From an uncultured Gammaproteobacteria bacterium (GTDB taxonomy: Bacteria > Pseudomonadota > Gammaproteobacteria > Pseudomonadales > Pseudohongiellaceae), in the NCBI GenBank assembly GCA_913061515.1, contig CAJXSF010000008.1:1-64000 (forward strand): 64,000 nt of DNA. The letters run 5' to 3'. Position numbers and translations under genes: made by a program. Of this stretch, positions 56,360 to 64,000 are shown piece by piece; the first letter of the stretch is position 1, and each line of letters begins with the position of its first letter. The notes beneath the pieces were generated by a model that had not been told where the DNA came from, did no database searches, and saw only the letters and a list, made by a program, of their open reading frames with translations.

Positions 56360-57196
56360 ATGCCTGATAGAAAAGTCAGTTTAGCACTCAGTTTTATTGC
56401 CGAAGACCCCGAGGCTGCTGCGAAGATCTTGGAGCAAAGCAAGATTGAAGAAGTCGCAGATTTTCTTACTAGTCTTCCTCTAGATTATCAGTACCAAGTA
56501 ATCGAGCAGCTACTGCCAAGCTTTGCCGCGCGCCTGTGTCTTAAGCTTGGTTGCGAGCCAGCCGCCGCGATTCTCACTGATCTTCGCAATGAAAAATTGG
56601 CCAAAATTTTACGGTTAATGCCCAAGGAAGACACCGCAAAAATACTAGAGAAGTTGCCAAAGAAGCAACGTGAGGCAACGCGACTATTGCTTAAGTACCC
56701 AATGCGCGTAGTGGGAGCTTGGATGCAAGTGGAGACGACCATCATCTCAGCAGAAATGACAGTGGCAGAGGCGCTAGTCGCGTTGGAACACGAGCTAGAT
56801 ACAAGGGAGTCACTGTATGTGACTGACCGCGACTCCAAGCTGCAAGGCAAGGTGAGCCTAATAAAACTGCTTAAGGCTCGCGAAAGCCTAGTAATCAAGG
56901 ATATTTTGGACGCGCACCCCCCTCAGGTTTCTGCGCACATGCTCATAGAAAATGTTTCCGCGCTTAGCCTTTGGAACGAGACCAACACAGTCGCGGTTGT
57001 CGACAAGGAATCTCGGCTACAAGGAACGCTCCATTTTTCTGATGTCCGTAAAGCGCTTAGTCAAAGTAAAGATCACGGCTATACCCAGTCTTACTCCCCA
57101 GATGTCGTTAGTGGCATTGCCAGTGTGTATGGCAAAACGCTGTTGGTCCTGCTAAACAACCTGATGAACGTCGTCGAACCCGATCTAAAGTCTTAG
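56360..57196 (+). CDS. Soluble MgtE-N plus CBS protein
   Basis: A 278-residue cytoplasmic protein made of an MgtE N-terminal helical domain (about 1-115, with F-L-T-S-L-P and I-L-R-L-M-P-K-E-D repeats) and a CBS-pair-like region (about 120-235). It has no membrane segment apart from a weak C-terminal helix. In MgtE these domains sense Mg2+; here they form a stand-alone protein. The ATG at 56360 has GGGAGAGAGG upstream; a TTG at 56345 is rejected. It lies 11 bp before the full-length mgtE, so a regulatory partner is plausible. Confidence 0.75.
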   Translation: MPDRKVSLALSFIAEDPEAAAKILEQSKIEEVADFLTSLPLDYQYQVIEQLLPSFAARLCLKLGCEPAAAILTDLRNEKLAKILRLMPKEDTAKILEKLPKKQREATRLLLKYPMRVVGAWMQVETTIISAEMTVAEALVALEHELDTRESLYVTDRDSKLQGKVSLIKLLKARESLVIKDILDAHPPQVSAHMLIENVSALSLWNETNTVAVVDKESRLQGTLHFSDVRKALSQSKDHGYTQSYSPDVVSGIASVYGKTLLVLLNNLMNVVEPDLKS

Positions 57197-57207
57197 GAAT
57201 GCGATGA

Positions 57208-58533
57208 ATGACAAATAGTATGGCAATAGCAGAAGACCCTTTATCGAAACTCAACAGAGCGTTCTTGCTTAACCATCCGCGCACGGCCGCCAGAAGCTTA
57301 GAAAAAATTGCTCCCGATGAGGCCGCCGAAATTCTTCAACAGCAAGAAAGTTTCATCGCCGCGCGTGTACTAGAAAAAGTCTCCCCTGGAACTTCTGATA
57401 TTATTTTTCTTTTACTTCCTACAAAATTCGCCGCCTCCCTGTTAGTCGCTATGGATGCCAGTGTTTCAGTAACACTACTAAGCCGACAAACTGCAGAGTT
57501 GCGCAAACGCTACCTTGCACAAATGAATGAAGTCACTGCCACCGAGTTCGAATCACTTCTCGGTTATCCGGAAAATAGCGTTGGCAGATTGATGAGCACT
57601 CAGATCGTCGCGTTCAACAACAATACCAGTGTCGCAGATGCTGTGGCACAACTGCGCCAGATGAACATCGAAACAATCCATCATTTGTACTTACTTGATG
57701 ACGACATGAAACTGGACAGCGAAGTAGAAATTAAGAAATTGGCATTGGCCGAGCGCGAACAAAAACTCAGCTCTATCGCCAAACCTATCATCGCTTATGT
57801 CAATGTCATGGATCCCAAAGAAGAGCTCATGGAAAAGCTCGATAGATTTCACATCGATGTCTTACCAGTGGTAGACATTGATTTACGACTAGTGGGGGTC
57901 ATTAAGGCACAGGGACTTATGAAAGCGTTGCGCGAGGATATCGTCACCGATATGCAAACAATGGTGGGGGTAAGCAAGGACGAACGCGCCCTCTCCACCA
58001 GCATGTTTGCCGTGCGCAAACGCCTCCCGTGGCTACAGATCAATCTGCTCACTGCTTTTTTAGCCGCTGCCGTAGTGGGGCTATTTGAAGAGACCATCTC
58101 ACGATTTACCGCATTAGCGATCTTGCTCCCTATCGCTGCAGGCCAATCCGGCAACGCCGGCGCACAAGCGTTGGCTGTCACCATGCGCGGGCTCACCTTA
58201 CGCGAAATTACGATGGGGCACTGGTTTCGAGTCATGATGAAAGAATTCAAAACCGGCTTTATCAACGGTGTGGGAATCGCGATTACCTGTGCTGGGGGTG
58301 TGTACCTATGGAGCCGAAGCAGTGGTTTGGCTCTAGTGATGGCAGTGGCTATGATTATTTCGATGACGATCGCCGGTATCGCAGGGGCTCTAGTTCCTAT
58401 TTTGCTGAAACGATTTGGTTTAGACCCTGCCCAGTCCTCATCGATCGTGTTGACCACCATCACCGATATCGCGGGTTTTATGTCTTTTCTTGGTATCGCA
58501 ACGCTTTTGTCAGCAATGTTAGAAGTGACATAG
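57208..58533 (+). CDS. mgtE: MgtE-type magnesium transporter
   Basis: A 441-residue magnesium channel/transporter. N-terminal MgtE_N domain (about 1-125), CBS pair (about 126-255), a connecting helix and five membrane helices (from about 275 to the end). The pore region has G-Q-S-G-N-A-G-A-Q (about 312-320), the MgtE signature, and G-L-D-P-A-Q-S-S-S at the last helices. Mg2+ binding to the cytoplasmic part closes the pore in known homologues. It is the third gene of the MscS / MgtE-N / mgtE series. Confidence 0.9.
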   Translation: MTNSMAIAEDPLSKLNRAFLLNHPRTAARSLEKIAPDEAAEILQQQESFIAARVLEKVSPGTSDIIFLLLPTKFAASLLVAMDASVSVTLLSRQTAELRKRYLAQMNEVTATEFESLLGYPENSVGRLMSTQIVAFNNNTSVADAVAQLRQMNIETIHHLYLLDDDMKLDSEVEIKKLALAEREQKLSSIAKPIIAYVNVMDPKEELMEKLDRFHIDVLPVVDIDLRLVGVIKAQGLMKALREDIVTDMQTMVGVSKDERALSTSMFAVRKRLPWLQINLLTAFLAAAVVGLFEETISRFTALAILLPIAAGQSGNAGAQALAVTMRGLTLREITMGHWFRVMMKEFKTGFINGVGIAITCAGGVYLWSRSSGLALVMAVAMIISMTIAGIAGALVPILLKRFGLDPAQSSSIVLTTITDIAGFMSFLGIATLLSAMLEVT

Positions 58534-58706
58534 AACAAGATATAGGTAAATTTAGGGTCATTTTGAAAATTTGTTCTACACTAACACCTCTTCACAGTAA
58601 CAATATGTAACCCATCGCTTTACATTTTCTTACTTGCAACCTTACACCACTGAGCTGTGACAATTACAACTATGCAGCTCATCAGCATTAAAGGAGGCCT
58701 CGCTAG

Positions 58707-60392
58707 ATGGAAAGGAGCAAAGTCGATAAGCTTCTCGAGTCCATTTTTATTGAAGAGGGGCCCGAGGGAATCGTGGAGTCCATGTCCTTCCTATACGGTG
58801 CCTTTGTGGTTACCTGCAATGGCATGGTGTTAGGGGCCAACGATGCATTTTGCGAGCTTGTCGATTACCCCATCTCTGAATTGCGCGGCAAACCTGCCAC
58901 CGATCTAGTCGCGGCTGATCAAAAAGCTTATTTAAAGAATATTTTTGAAAGTAACGGCATAACCCCTTACGAACTAACACTCCTGTCGAAAATCGGCGAA
59001 CTCAAACACACTCGGGTCTCCCCTAAGATATTTACTGTTCGCGGCCAGATTTATCGCCTTGCTGAGTTTGTCGACTTTACCGACAATTTTCACATCCAGC
59101 GCACCCTTAGGGAAAGCGAGAATAAATTCAGAACGTTTTTCCAACACGCCGCAATCGGCATTGCCAGAGTCGCACTACAGGGGGATTGGCAAGAGCTTAA
59201 TCCCAGGATTTGCGCTATTTTGGGCTACTCTGAAGCAGAATTGCGCAAGACAAGTTTTGTCGACATTACCTACCCAGAAGACTTAGAAAAAGACGTTGAG
59301 TTACTAGGGGAGTTGCAGTCGAGAGAACGTAATTCTTACAGCCTAGAGAAGCGCTATATCCGTAAAGATAAAACGATTATTTGGGGACGCCTAACTGTCA
59401 CCCTGATACGCGATGCCGATAACAAGCCTGAGTTCTATATTGTCTTTATCGAAGATATAAACGAGCAAAAACTCCTCAACAACAAGCTTCAGACATCTGA
59501 CCTTATCGTCTCAGCCTCCTCCGATATGCTGGCTGTGCTTAATGAAAACTGTGAATACATCGCTGTCAATAAAACTTATGCCTACGCTTTTGGCATGAAC
59601 CCACCGGACTTGATCGGTGTCAATGTCAAAGACATCTTTGACAAAGCGTTATATGAGGCATTGCTCAAGGCCAACCAGGATCTCGTGCGAACTGGGAAGA
59701 GTGTGAATTTCAGTGGATGGTTTAACTACCCTATTACCGGCAAGCAGTACATGAACGTGTCCTATTCTCCAGTTCTCGATGCGGATTCCAAGTACCAAGG
59801 GTTTGCTGTTAGTGCTCGCAACATCACAGAACTAAAGCTTGCAGAGATGGAAATGCGCGAGCTTAACGAAAAACTCCAACGCTATTCCTATCTCGACGGG
59901 CTCACACGTATTACCAACCGGCGTATGTTTGATGAAACTATCGACAATGAGTGGAACCGTGCGATTCGCAATGATTCAGACATTTCTCTGATCATGATTG
60001 ATATCGATTTTTTCAAAAACTATAACGACCATTACGGGCATTTAAAGGGCGATGAGTGCTTAGTTAAAATTGCGCAAAAACTCAAAGAAGTGGCGAGCAG
60101 AAGCTCAGATGTCGTGGCCCGCTATGGCGGTGAAGAATTTGCGATACTCGTGCCCTCTGCCAACCTCAAACATGCGACGCATTTGGCCGAACGCTGTCGC
60201 CAAGCGATCATCGATTTACAAATCCCTCATGCCACTACCGAGGTGGAAGGACTCAAGGTTGTAAGTGTCAGTGTTGGCGTCAGCAGCATGGTGCCCGCAA
60301 TGAAATCAAGCGCATTCACCTTGCTCGATATTGCCGACAAACGTCTATACAAAGCCAAACACTCAGGCAGGAACTGTACCGTTTCTGAATAA
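58707..60392 (+). CDS. PAS-PAS-PAS-GGDEF diguanylate cyclase
   Basis: A 561-residue soluble c-di-GMP synthase. Three PAS-type sensor segments (about 25-125, 135-255 and 265-390) precede a GGDEF domain with the intact R-Y-G-G-E-E-F-A-I-L (near 474). It has no membrane segment and no EAL domain, so it should only synthesise c-di-GMP. An AAGGAGG site lies before the ATG. A hairpin follows at 60395. Confidence 0.9.
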   Translation: MERSKVDKLLESIFIEEGPEGIVESMSFLYGAFVVTCNGMVLGANDAFCELVDYPISELRGKPATDLVAADQKAYLKNIFESNGITPYELTLLSKIGELKHTRVSPKIFTVRGQIYRLAEFVDFTDNFHIQRTLRESENKFRTFFQHAAIGIARVALQGDWQELNPRICAILGYSEAELRKTSFVDITYPEDLEKDVELLGELQSRERNSYSLEKRYIRKDKTIIWGRLTVTLIRDADNKPEFYIVFIEDINEQKLLNNKLQTSDLIVSASSDMLAVLNENCEYIAVNKTYAYAFGMNPPDLIGVNVKDIFDKALYEALLKANQDLVRTGKSVNFSGWFNYPITGKQYMNVSYSPVLDADSKYQGFAVSARNITELKLAEMEMRELNEKLQRYSYLDGLTRITNRRMFDETIDNEWNRAIRNDSDISLIMIDIDFFKNYNDHYGHLKGDECLVKIAQKLKEVASRSSDVVARYGGEEFAILVPSANLKHATHLAERCRQAIIDLQIPHATTEVEGLKVVSVSVGVSSMVPAMKSSAFTLLDIADKRLYKAKHSGRNCTVSE

Positions 60393-60394
60393 AC

Positions 60395-60434
60395 TTCTGG
60401 GACTTCGCCATGTCAACATGACGAAGCCCCAGAA
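60395..60434. terminator. Long imperfect hairpin between convergent genes
   Basis: TTCTGGG-CTTCG-CATG pairs with CATG-CGAAG-CCCAGAA around a 4-nt loop, with single mismatches. It separates the diguanylate cyclase and the leftward DUF305-LVIVD gene, just 2 bp after the first stop. Confidence 0.7.
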
Positions 60435-60441
60435 ACAACGC

Positions 60442-62973
60442 TTAGCGAATAATTTGCGCTAGCCCTTCTAGCGTTTGAGCCAAATCGTCGAATCGCGCGG
60501 CGCTAATGCCGCTACGCTGCCGAGCCTCACCACGCATAGATTCTGCAAGTGTTTGGAGCCTAGCGCTCCCTGCGGGGTCTTTGCTATTGCTCGCAAGCAC
60601 AGTCTCAACCTCCGCGAGCACATCCCGCAAGTCTGTCTCACTCGCTGTCGATAGCAAGTCACTGCGCGACAATTGATCGATGTAAGAAAGCGCTACCGAG
60701 GGTGCTACTGGCCATTCATGGCGTTTTTGCTGCTGCGCATTGACGACACTGTCCTGGACTGGAATAGACGCCGCCGCGATTTCATTGGCACTAATAAAAT
60801 CACTTGGGTTCAGTGCCAATACATCTAGGCCGCGCGCAATCTCAGTTCCGTAAATTCGACCCGCATACCAATAGGCCGACCAGTAACCGCCAAGAATGAG
60901 CTCTTTTTCATCCACAGGACCTCTATCGAAAAAGGCGATTTCAGTAGGGTTCGACGAATCAGTAAAATCGATGACCGAAATGCCACCCTGATACCAGGCT
61001 TGCACAAAAATATCTCGGCCGGGCACCGGAATTAGAGAGCCATTGTGAGCGACACAGTTCTCTTGATCGGTTTGCGGCGCAGACATTTTATAATGGCTGC
61101 GATACTGCAGTTTGCCATCAACGATGTCATAAATGGCATCTGCCCCCCAGTTCAAGGGATCCGATGCTCGGCAACGTGGGCGTGAACCACCGCCCCACTC
61201 ATCCGTGAAGATTACTTTTGTACCATCGTTATTAAACGTGGCCGAGTGCCAATATGCGAAACCGGTATCGATGACTTGATCCAATCGGGTAGGGTTTTCT
61301 GGATCGCTGATATCCAACAAAATACCATTGCCCGAACAGGCGCCAGCCGCCATGCCGATCTCAGGGTAGGCTGTAATATCATGGCAATGATTGGTTTGCG
61401 CCGTAGTTTGTGTATCCTTTCCGTGATCGCCACCTTCCCACAAACCGGCTAACACACCTGCCTGCGGATCAGAGAATATGAATGGTCGGTTCACTACCGC
61501 CGCATCATTCGGGTTGGCGACCGGAATTTTGATGACATCGATGCGAAACAATGCCGACTCGGGATTCTTGTAAGGAGAATCATCCGAACACTCCGCCATT
61601 TCGTCCTCTGGCCGCACCGAGCTAGAACCCGAACCATAGACATAGATATTGCCTTCCTCGTCTGGGCCACTCACAACTGTATGGGTATGCGAGCCACGGC
61701 AAGTCTGCACGGCACCGACTTGTCGCGGCATTGAGAAATCACTGACATCGAAAATACGGATGCCTCGAAAACGCTCTTCACTGACGGGTTCGGCCACCCC
61801 TTGCAAACCGCAATCTAAGCGTCCACGAGTTTGCTCAACTGACATGATCAGAAGATTGCCCACCACCGACACATCGCCCTGCCCCCCAGGACACACAACA
61901 GAGCTAAGCAATTGCGGCATGGTTGGATTACTAATATCAAAGGCATTAAAGCCATGATAATTACCCGCGACTAAGACATCGCCAGCAAAACTCATATCGG
62001 TATTGGCAAAATTCAACAGGCTGGGGCGAGGCTCTGATGTTTCGTCCTCTTCATCGTCGTCGGTTGGGGTTTCGCTTGCGATGCTTCCTTGATTGGCTTC
62101 TAGGGTGACATCTTGCTCTTCATCAAGCTCTGGCGCATCTTCGTCTGGAGCCAACATTTCTTCTGCTAACTCTTTCACCCGGCTCATTGGCAAACCTTGC
62201 GGATTGTTCGGATCGAAGAAACCATCAGGTTTTGGAATCGCTGCAAGCAATTGCATATTGAAAGAAGCTTCCCCTGCATTTTCAAACCCAGGACGTAAAT
62301 TGACCCGTGGGTCTGGAGAGAAACCCGCCAACATCGCGTTCATGCGTTCAATCTCGCTGTTCTGGTCAGCGGTGACGTCGCTGGTAAACTCGTATAAGAC
62401 TGAGTCTTGCGCAGAGCCGCGCTGATCGAGAAGATTTTCGACCATCTCGATCGCACCTTTATGGTGCTCTATCATGAACTGTAAAAATAGAGTATCAAAC
62501 TGTGCGCCTTCGGCCTGAGCGAGTTGCTCGAAATCTTCGGGGCTCAACATGCCAGGCATTAAATCGTCATCACCCATATCGTGATGGGCATGTTCCGACG
62601 GCACAGTTTGTCCGCGCTCCTCAAGCCAGCCTTGCATCATTGCGATCTCATCCTCTTGCGAGATTGCAATACGTTGTGAGATCGCCGTAATGGCGTCTCG
62701 ATTAGTCCGCCCCTCTACAAGAGCTCCCATCTCTACCGCTTGAGCGTGATGCGAGATCATTCCTTGCATAAACTTCACATCCGCATCTGAGAATTGCAGC
62801 CCAGCAAGATTAGAGGCATCTTCGGCTGAAATGAGACGGCTTGGTTGCCCTGGTGCGCCAGGTTGAATGATTGGCGCTTGAGCGATACTCTGAGAACCAA
62901 CAAGGACGCTTGCGAGCGAAATAGCGACGATCAGAGCACGTTTTTTATGTTTCTTAGTCAAGGAGACTGACAT
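60442..62973 (-). CDS. DUF305-DUF305-LVIVD fusion, exported
   Basis: An 843-residue exported protein. After the signal peptide (Q-S-I-A-Q-A) come two DUF305 ferritin-like helical domains (F-M-Q-G-M-I-S-H-H-A-Q-A-V-E-M near 68-82 and F-L-Q-F-M-I-E-H-H-K-G-A-I-E-M near 162-176). A highly acidic linker (about 270-320) follows, then a beta-propeller built of LVIVD repeats (about 325-740) with many D and H residues, and a helical C terminus. DUF305 domains bind copper or act in metal handling in known cases. The GGAGAAA site is at a good distance from the ATG. Confidence 0.85.
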   Translation of the reverse strand: MSVSLTKKHKKRALIVAISLASVLVGSQSIAQAPIIQPGAPGQPSRLISAEDASNLAGLQFSDADVKFMQGMISHHAQAVEMGALVEGRTNRDAITAISQRIAISQEDEIAMMQGWLEERGQTVPSEHAHHDMGDDDLMPGMLSPEDFEQLAQAEGAQFDTLFLQFMIEHHKGAIEMVENLLDQRGSAQDSVLYEFTSDVTADQNSEIERMNAMLAGFSPDPRVNLRPGFENAGEASFNMQLLAAIPKPDGFFDPNNPQGLPMSRVKELAEEMLAPDEDAPELDEEQDVTLEANQGSIASETPTDDDEEDETSEPRPSLLNFANTDMSFAGDVLVAGNYHGFNAFDISNPTMPQLLSSVVCPGGQGDVSVVGNLLIMSVEQTRGRLDCGLQGVAEPVSEERFRGIRIFDVSDFSMPRQVGAVQTCRGSHTHTVVSGPDEEGNIYVYGSGSSSVRPEDEMAECSDDSPYKNPESALFRIDVIKIPVANPNDAAVVNRPFIFSDPQAGVLAGLWEGGDHGKDTQTTAQTNHCHDITAYPEIGMAAGACSGNGILLDISDPENPTRLDQVIDTGFAYWHSATFNNDGTKVIFTDEWGGGSRPRCRASDPLNWGADAIYDIVDGKLQYRSHYKMSAPQTDQENCVAHNGSLIPVPGRDIFVQAWYQGGISVIDFTDSSNPTEIAFFDRGPVDEKELILGGYWSAYWYAGRIYGTEIARGLDVLALNPSDFISANEIAAASIPVQDSVVNAQQQKRHEWPVAPSVALSYIDQLSRSDLLSTASETDLRDVLAEVETVLASNSKDPAGSARLQTLAESMRGEARQRSGISAARFDDLAQTLEGLAQIIR

Positions 62974-63165
62974 TAAGGTTTCTCCAGAAAATGATTAGGA
63001 CATTTAAGTCGGCAATTGAAGAATAATGCGTATTGACTCTGATTTCCATGGCAAATCTATAGGCAATATGAGGAATTGATTCTACAATCGCGCGCAATTG
63101 AATACGCTCGACCATACTAAAGGGCTTGGTCGATACTCTTGCTCACCCTAACCGTGTTTTAAAGC

Positions 63166-63843
63166 ATGTCAAAGTCTGATTCAGCGATTTCCCCCCCAAG
63201 CAGCATGCCATTAATTTTGTGTGAACATTGCTCTATTGCAGTGACGCTTGGGCAGCTGCCCGACAACCACAAAGCTAGCTGCCCGCGCTGCGGCCACGTG
63301 TTGACTCGCGCCTATCCCAATATTGTTGACAGAATGCTCATTTTCTCGATCAGCGCGCTTCTATGCCTAGCGATCAGCACTATTTTCGGGTTTGTGGAAA
63401 TGTCGGTACAAGGGCAAGAACGGCAAGTTTCGCTTCTCGACACTAGCAGTCGTTTAGCTCAAAACAATGATTGGATACTAGCCGCTATCAGCCTTCTCGT
63501 ACTAATCGTGATACCGAGTATTTTTGCCGCGCTGTTGGCTTATTTGTCCTTTAGTTTAAAAATAGGTCAGGCAAAAAACAGCACGATCAGATTACTGAGA
63601 GCGATTTCTTTCATCGGCTTTTGGAATATGTGCGAAATTTATTTTTTAGGCATATTAGTGAGTATGGTAAAGATCGCCAGCCTTGCCCATATAAGCTTTG
63701 GCATTGCATTTTACTCCTATGCCTTTTTCGTATTGTTTTTATTTGCCGCTTACATGCACTTTGATAAATACCAACTTAGCCAGCTAATTAAAAAGAGTAT
63801 TAGTACACAACAAAACAAGGTGTTGCCCAATGACCTCGCCTAA
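63166..63843 (+). CDS. PqiA-type membrane protein (first of a pair)
   Basis: A 225-residue inner-membrane protein. An N-terminal zinc-ribbon of C-E-H-C and C-P-R-C-G-H is followed by four membrane helices (about 52-72, 97-120, 140-165 and 180-205), the layout of one PqiA half. In Escherichia coli PqiA (and YebS) two such halves are fused; here the halves are separate genes, and the second starts 14 bp inside the end of this one. PqiA works with MCE proteins PqiB/C in lipid transport between membranes. Confidence 0.82.
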   Translation: MSKSDSAISPPSSMPLILCEHCSIAVTLGQLPDNHKASCPRCGHVLTRAYPNIVDRMLIFSISALLCLAISTIFGFVEMSVQGQERQVSLLDTSSRLAQNNDWILAAISLLVLIVIPSIFAALLAYLSFSLKIGQAKNSTIRLLRAISFIGFWNMCEIYFLGILVSMVKIASLAHISFGIAFYSYAFFVLFLFAAYMHFDKYQLSQLIKKSISTQQNKVLPNDLA

Positions 63844-64000
63844 GCTCATTAGTTGTGAACACTGCCTGACTGTGCAGTCCAATGAAAGCCCCCTATGTGA
63901 TTTTTGCGAACTCCCTGTGCATCACCATACGGACAATCACGGTGCTTTGCAGCGGGCCTGGAGTTTTCTCGCCACAGCGCTGCTGCTTTATATTCCAGCT
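63830..64000 (+). CDS. PqiA-type membrane protein (second of a pair, cut by window edge)
   Basis: The start of a second PqiA half, overlapping the previous gene by 14 bp. The 57 visible residues contain a zinc-ribbon-like pair, C-E-H-C and C-D-F-C, and the beginning of the first membrane helix (F-L-A-T-A-L-L-L-Y-I-P). Its end lies outside the window. The MCE gene normally following would be expected next. Confidence 0.75.
   Translation, partial: MTSPKLISCEHCLTVQSNESPLCDFCELPVHHHTDNHGALQRAWSFLATALLLYIPA

Noticed and set aside
57849-58538. 229-residue minus-strand frame opposite mgtE
   Set aside because: It is the antisense shadow of the mgtE membrane domain; the plus-strand gene has all family motifs.

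Overview
The window comes from a gammaproteobacterium, probably aquatic or marine. I infer this from moderate GC, many exported c-type cytochromes and TonB-type proteins, PQQ-dependent dehydrogenase, DUF885, META and DUF305/LVIVD proteins, three large cyclic-di-GMP enzymes and a gammaproteobacterial-type mobile trio. No rRNA or ribosomal-protein gene is present to fix the species.

Left part (1 to about 19.1 kb): a mobile, accessory region. It begins with about 1.2 kb that holds no convincing gene, then an exported DNA/RNA non-specific endonuclease, a DUF7673 protein and an unrecognised 550-residue protein with a C-terminal membrane anchor. Just after these lie three evenly phased direct repeats (4431-4494) that resemble the end of a DDE transposon. 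Next comes a leftward type I restriction-modification operon, hsdM-hsdS-(GIY-YIG/DUF4357)-hsdR, preceded by a serine resolvase. The core of the region is a three-gene recombination module (13514-18630) that I assign to the gamma-mobile-trio (GMT) family: gmtY (tyrosine recombinase), gmtZ (a very large tyrosine-recombinase-like protein) and gmtX (small coiled-coil protein). The genes overlap one another. A divergent XRE regulator with two identical-format operators (GTACC-N7-GGTAC) and an unknown ORF precede them. Two degenerate tRNA-like sequences and a small dispersed repeat follow, and probably mark the right edge of the island.

Right part (19.2 to 64 kb): a chromosomal-looking backbone. 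It has an APC permease, TPR protein, M24 peptidase, SGNH hydrolase, a GGDEF-EAL protein, an operon for a heme/copper monooxygenase-like protein and its partner, a Tat-type haloalkane dehalogenase with an exported methyltransferase-fold protein, and a second GGDEF-EAL protein with a degenerate GGDEF. Further on are a cytochrome P460 lipoprotein, a copper-type TonB receptor (OprC-like), MscS channels, esterases, an M24/DUF885 peptidase pair, a PQQ sugar dehydrogenase and an exported 2OG-Fe(II) oxygenase. A leftward run encodes zntB, a META-MliC lipoprotein, a TsdA-like thiosulfate dehydrogenase, a SulP anion transporter, a DsrE-like protein and a YHS protein; its last four genes look like a sulfur-oxyanion module. 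The end of the window has an exported KatG, an NHL-repeat lipoprotein, an MscS + split-MgtE + MgtE operon, a PAS-GGDEF diguanylate cyclase, a DUF305-LVIVD fusion, and tandem PqiA-type proteins, the second cut by the window edge.

Gene remnants in the backbone are a 7TMR-DISM fragment (22809-23076) and an mgtC 5' fragment (40848-41084). Several convergent gene pairs are separated by clear hairpin terminators.
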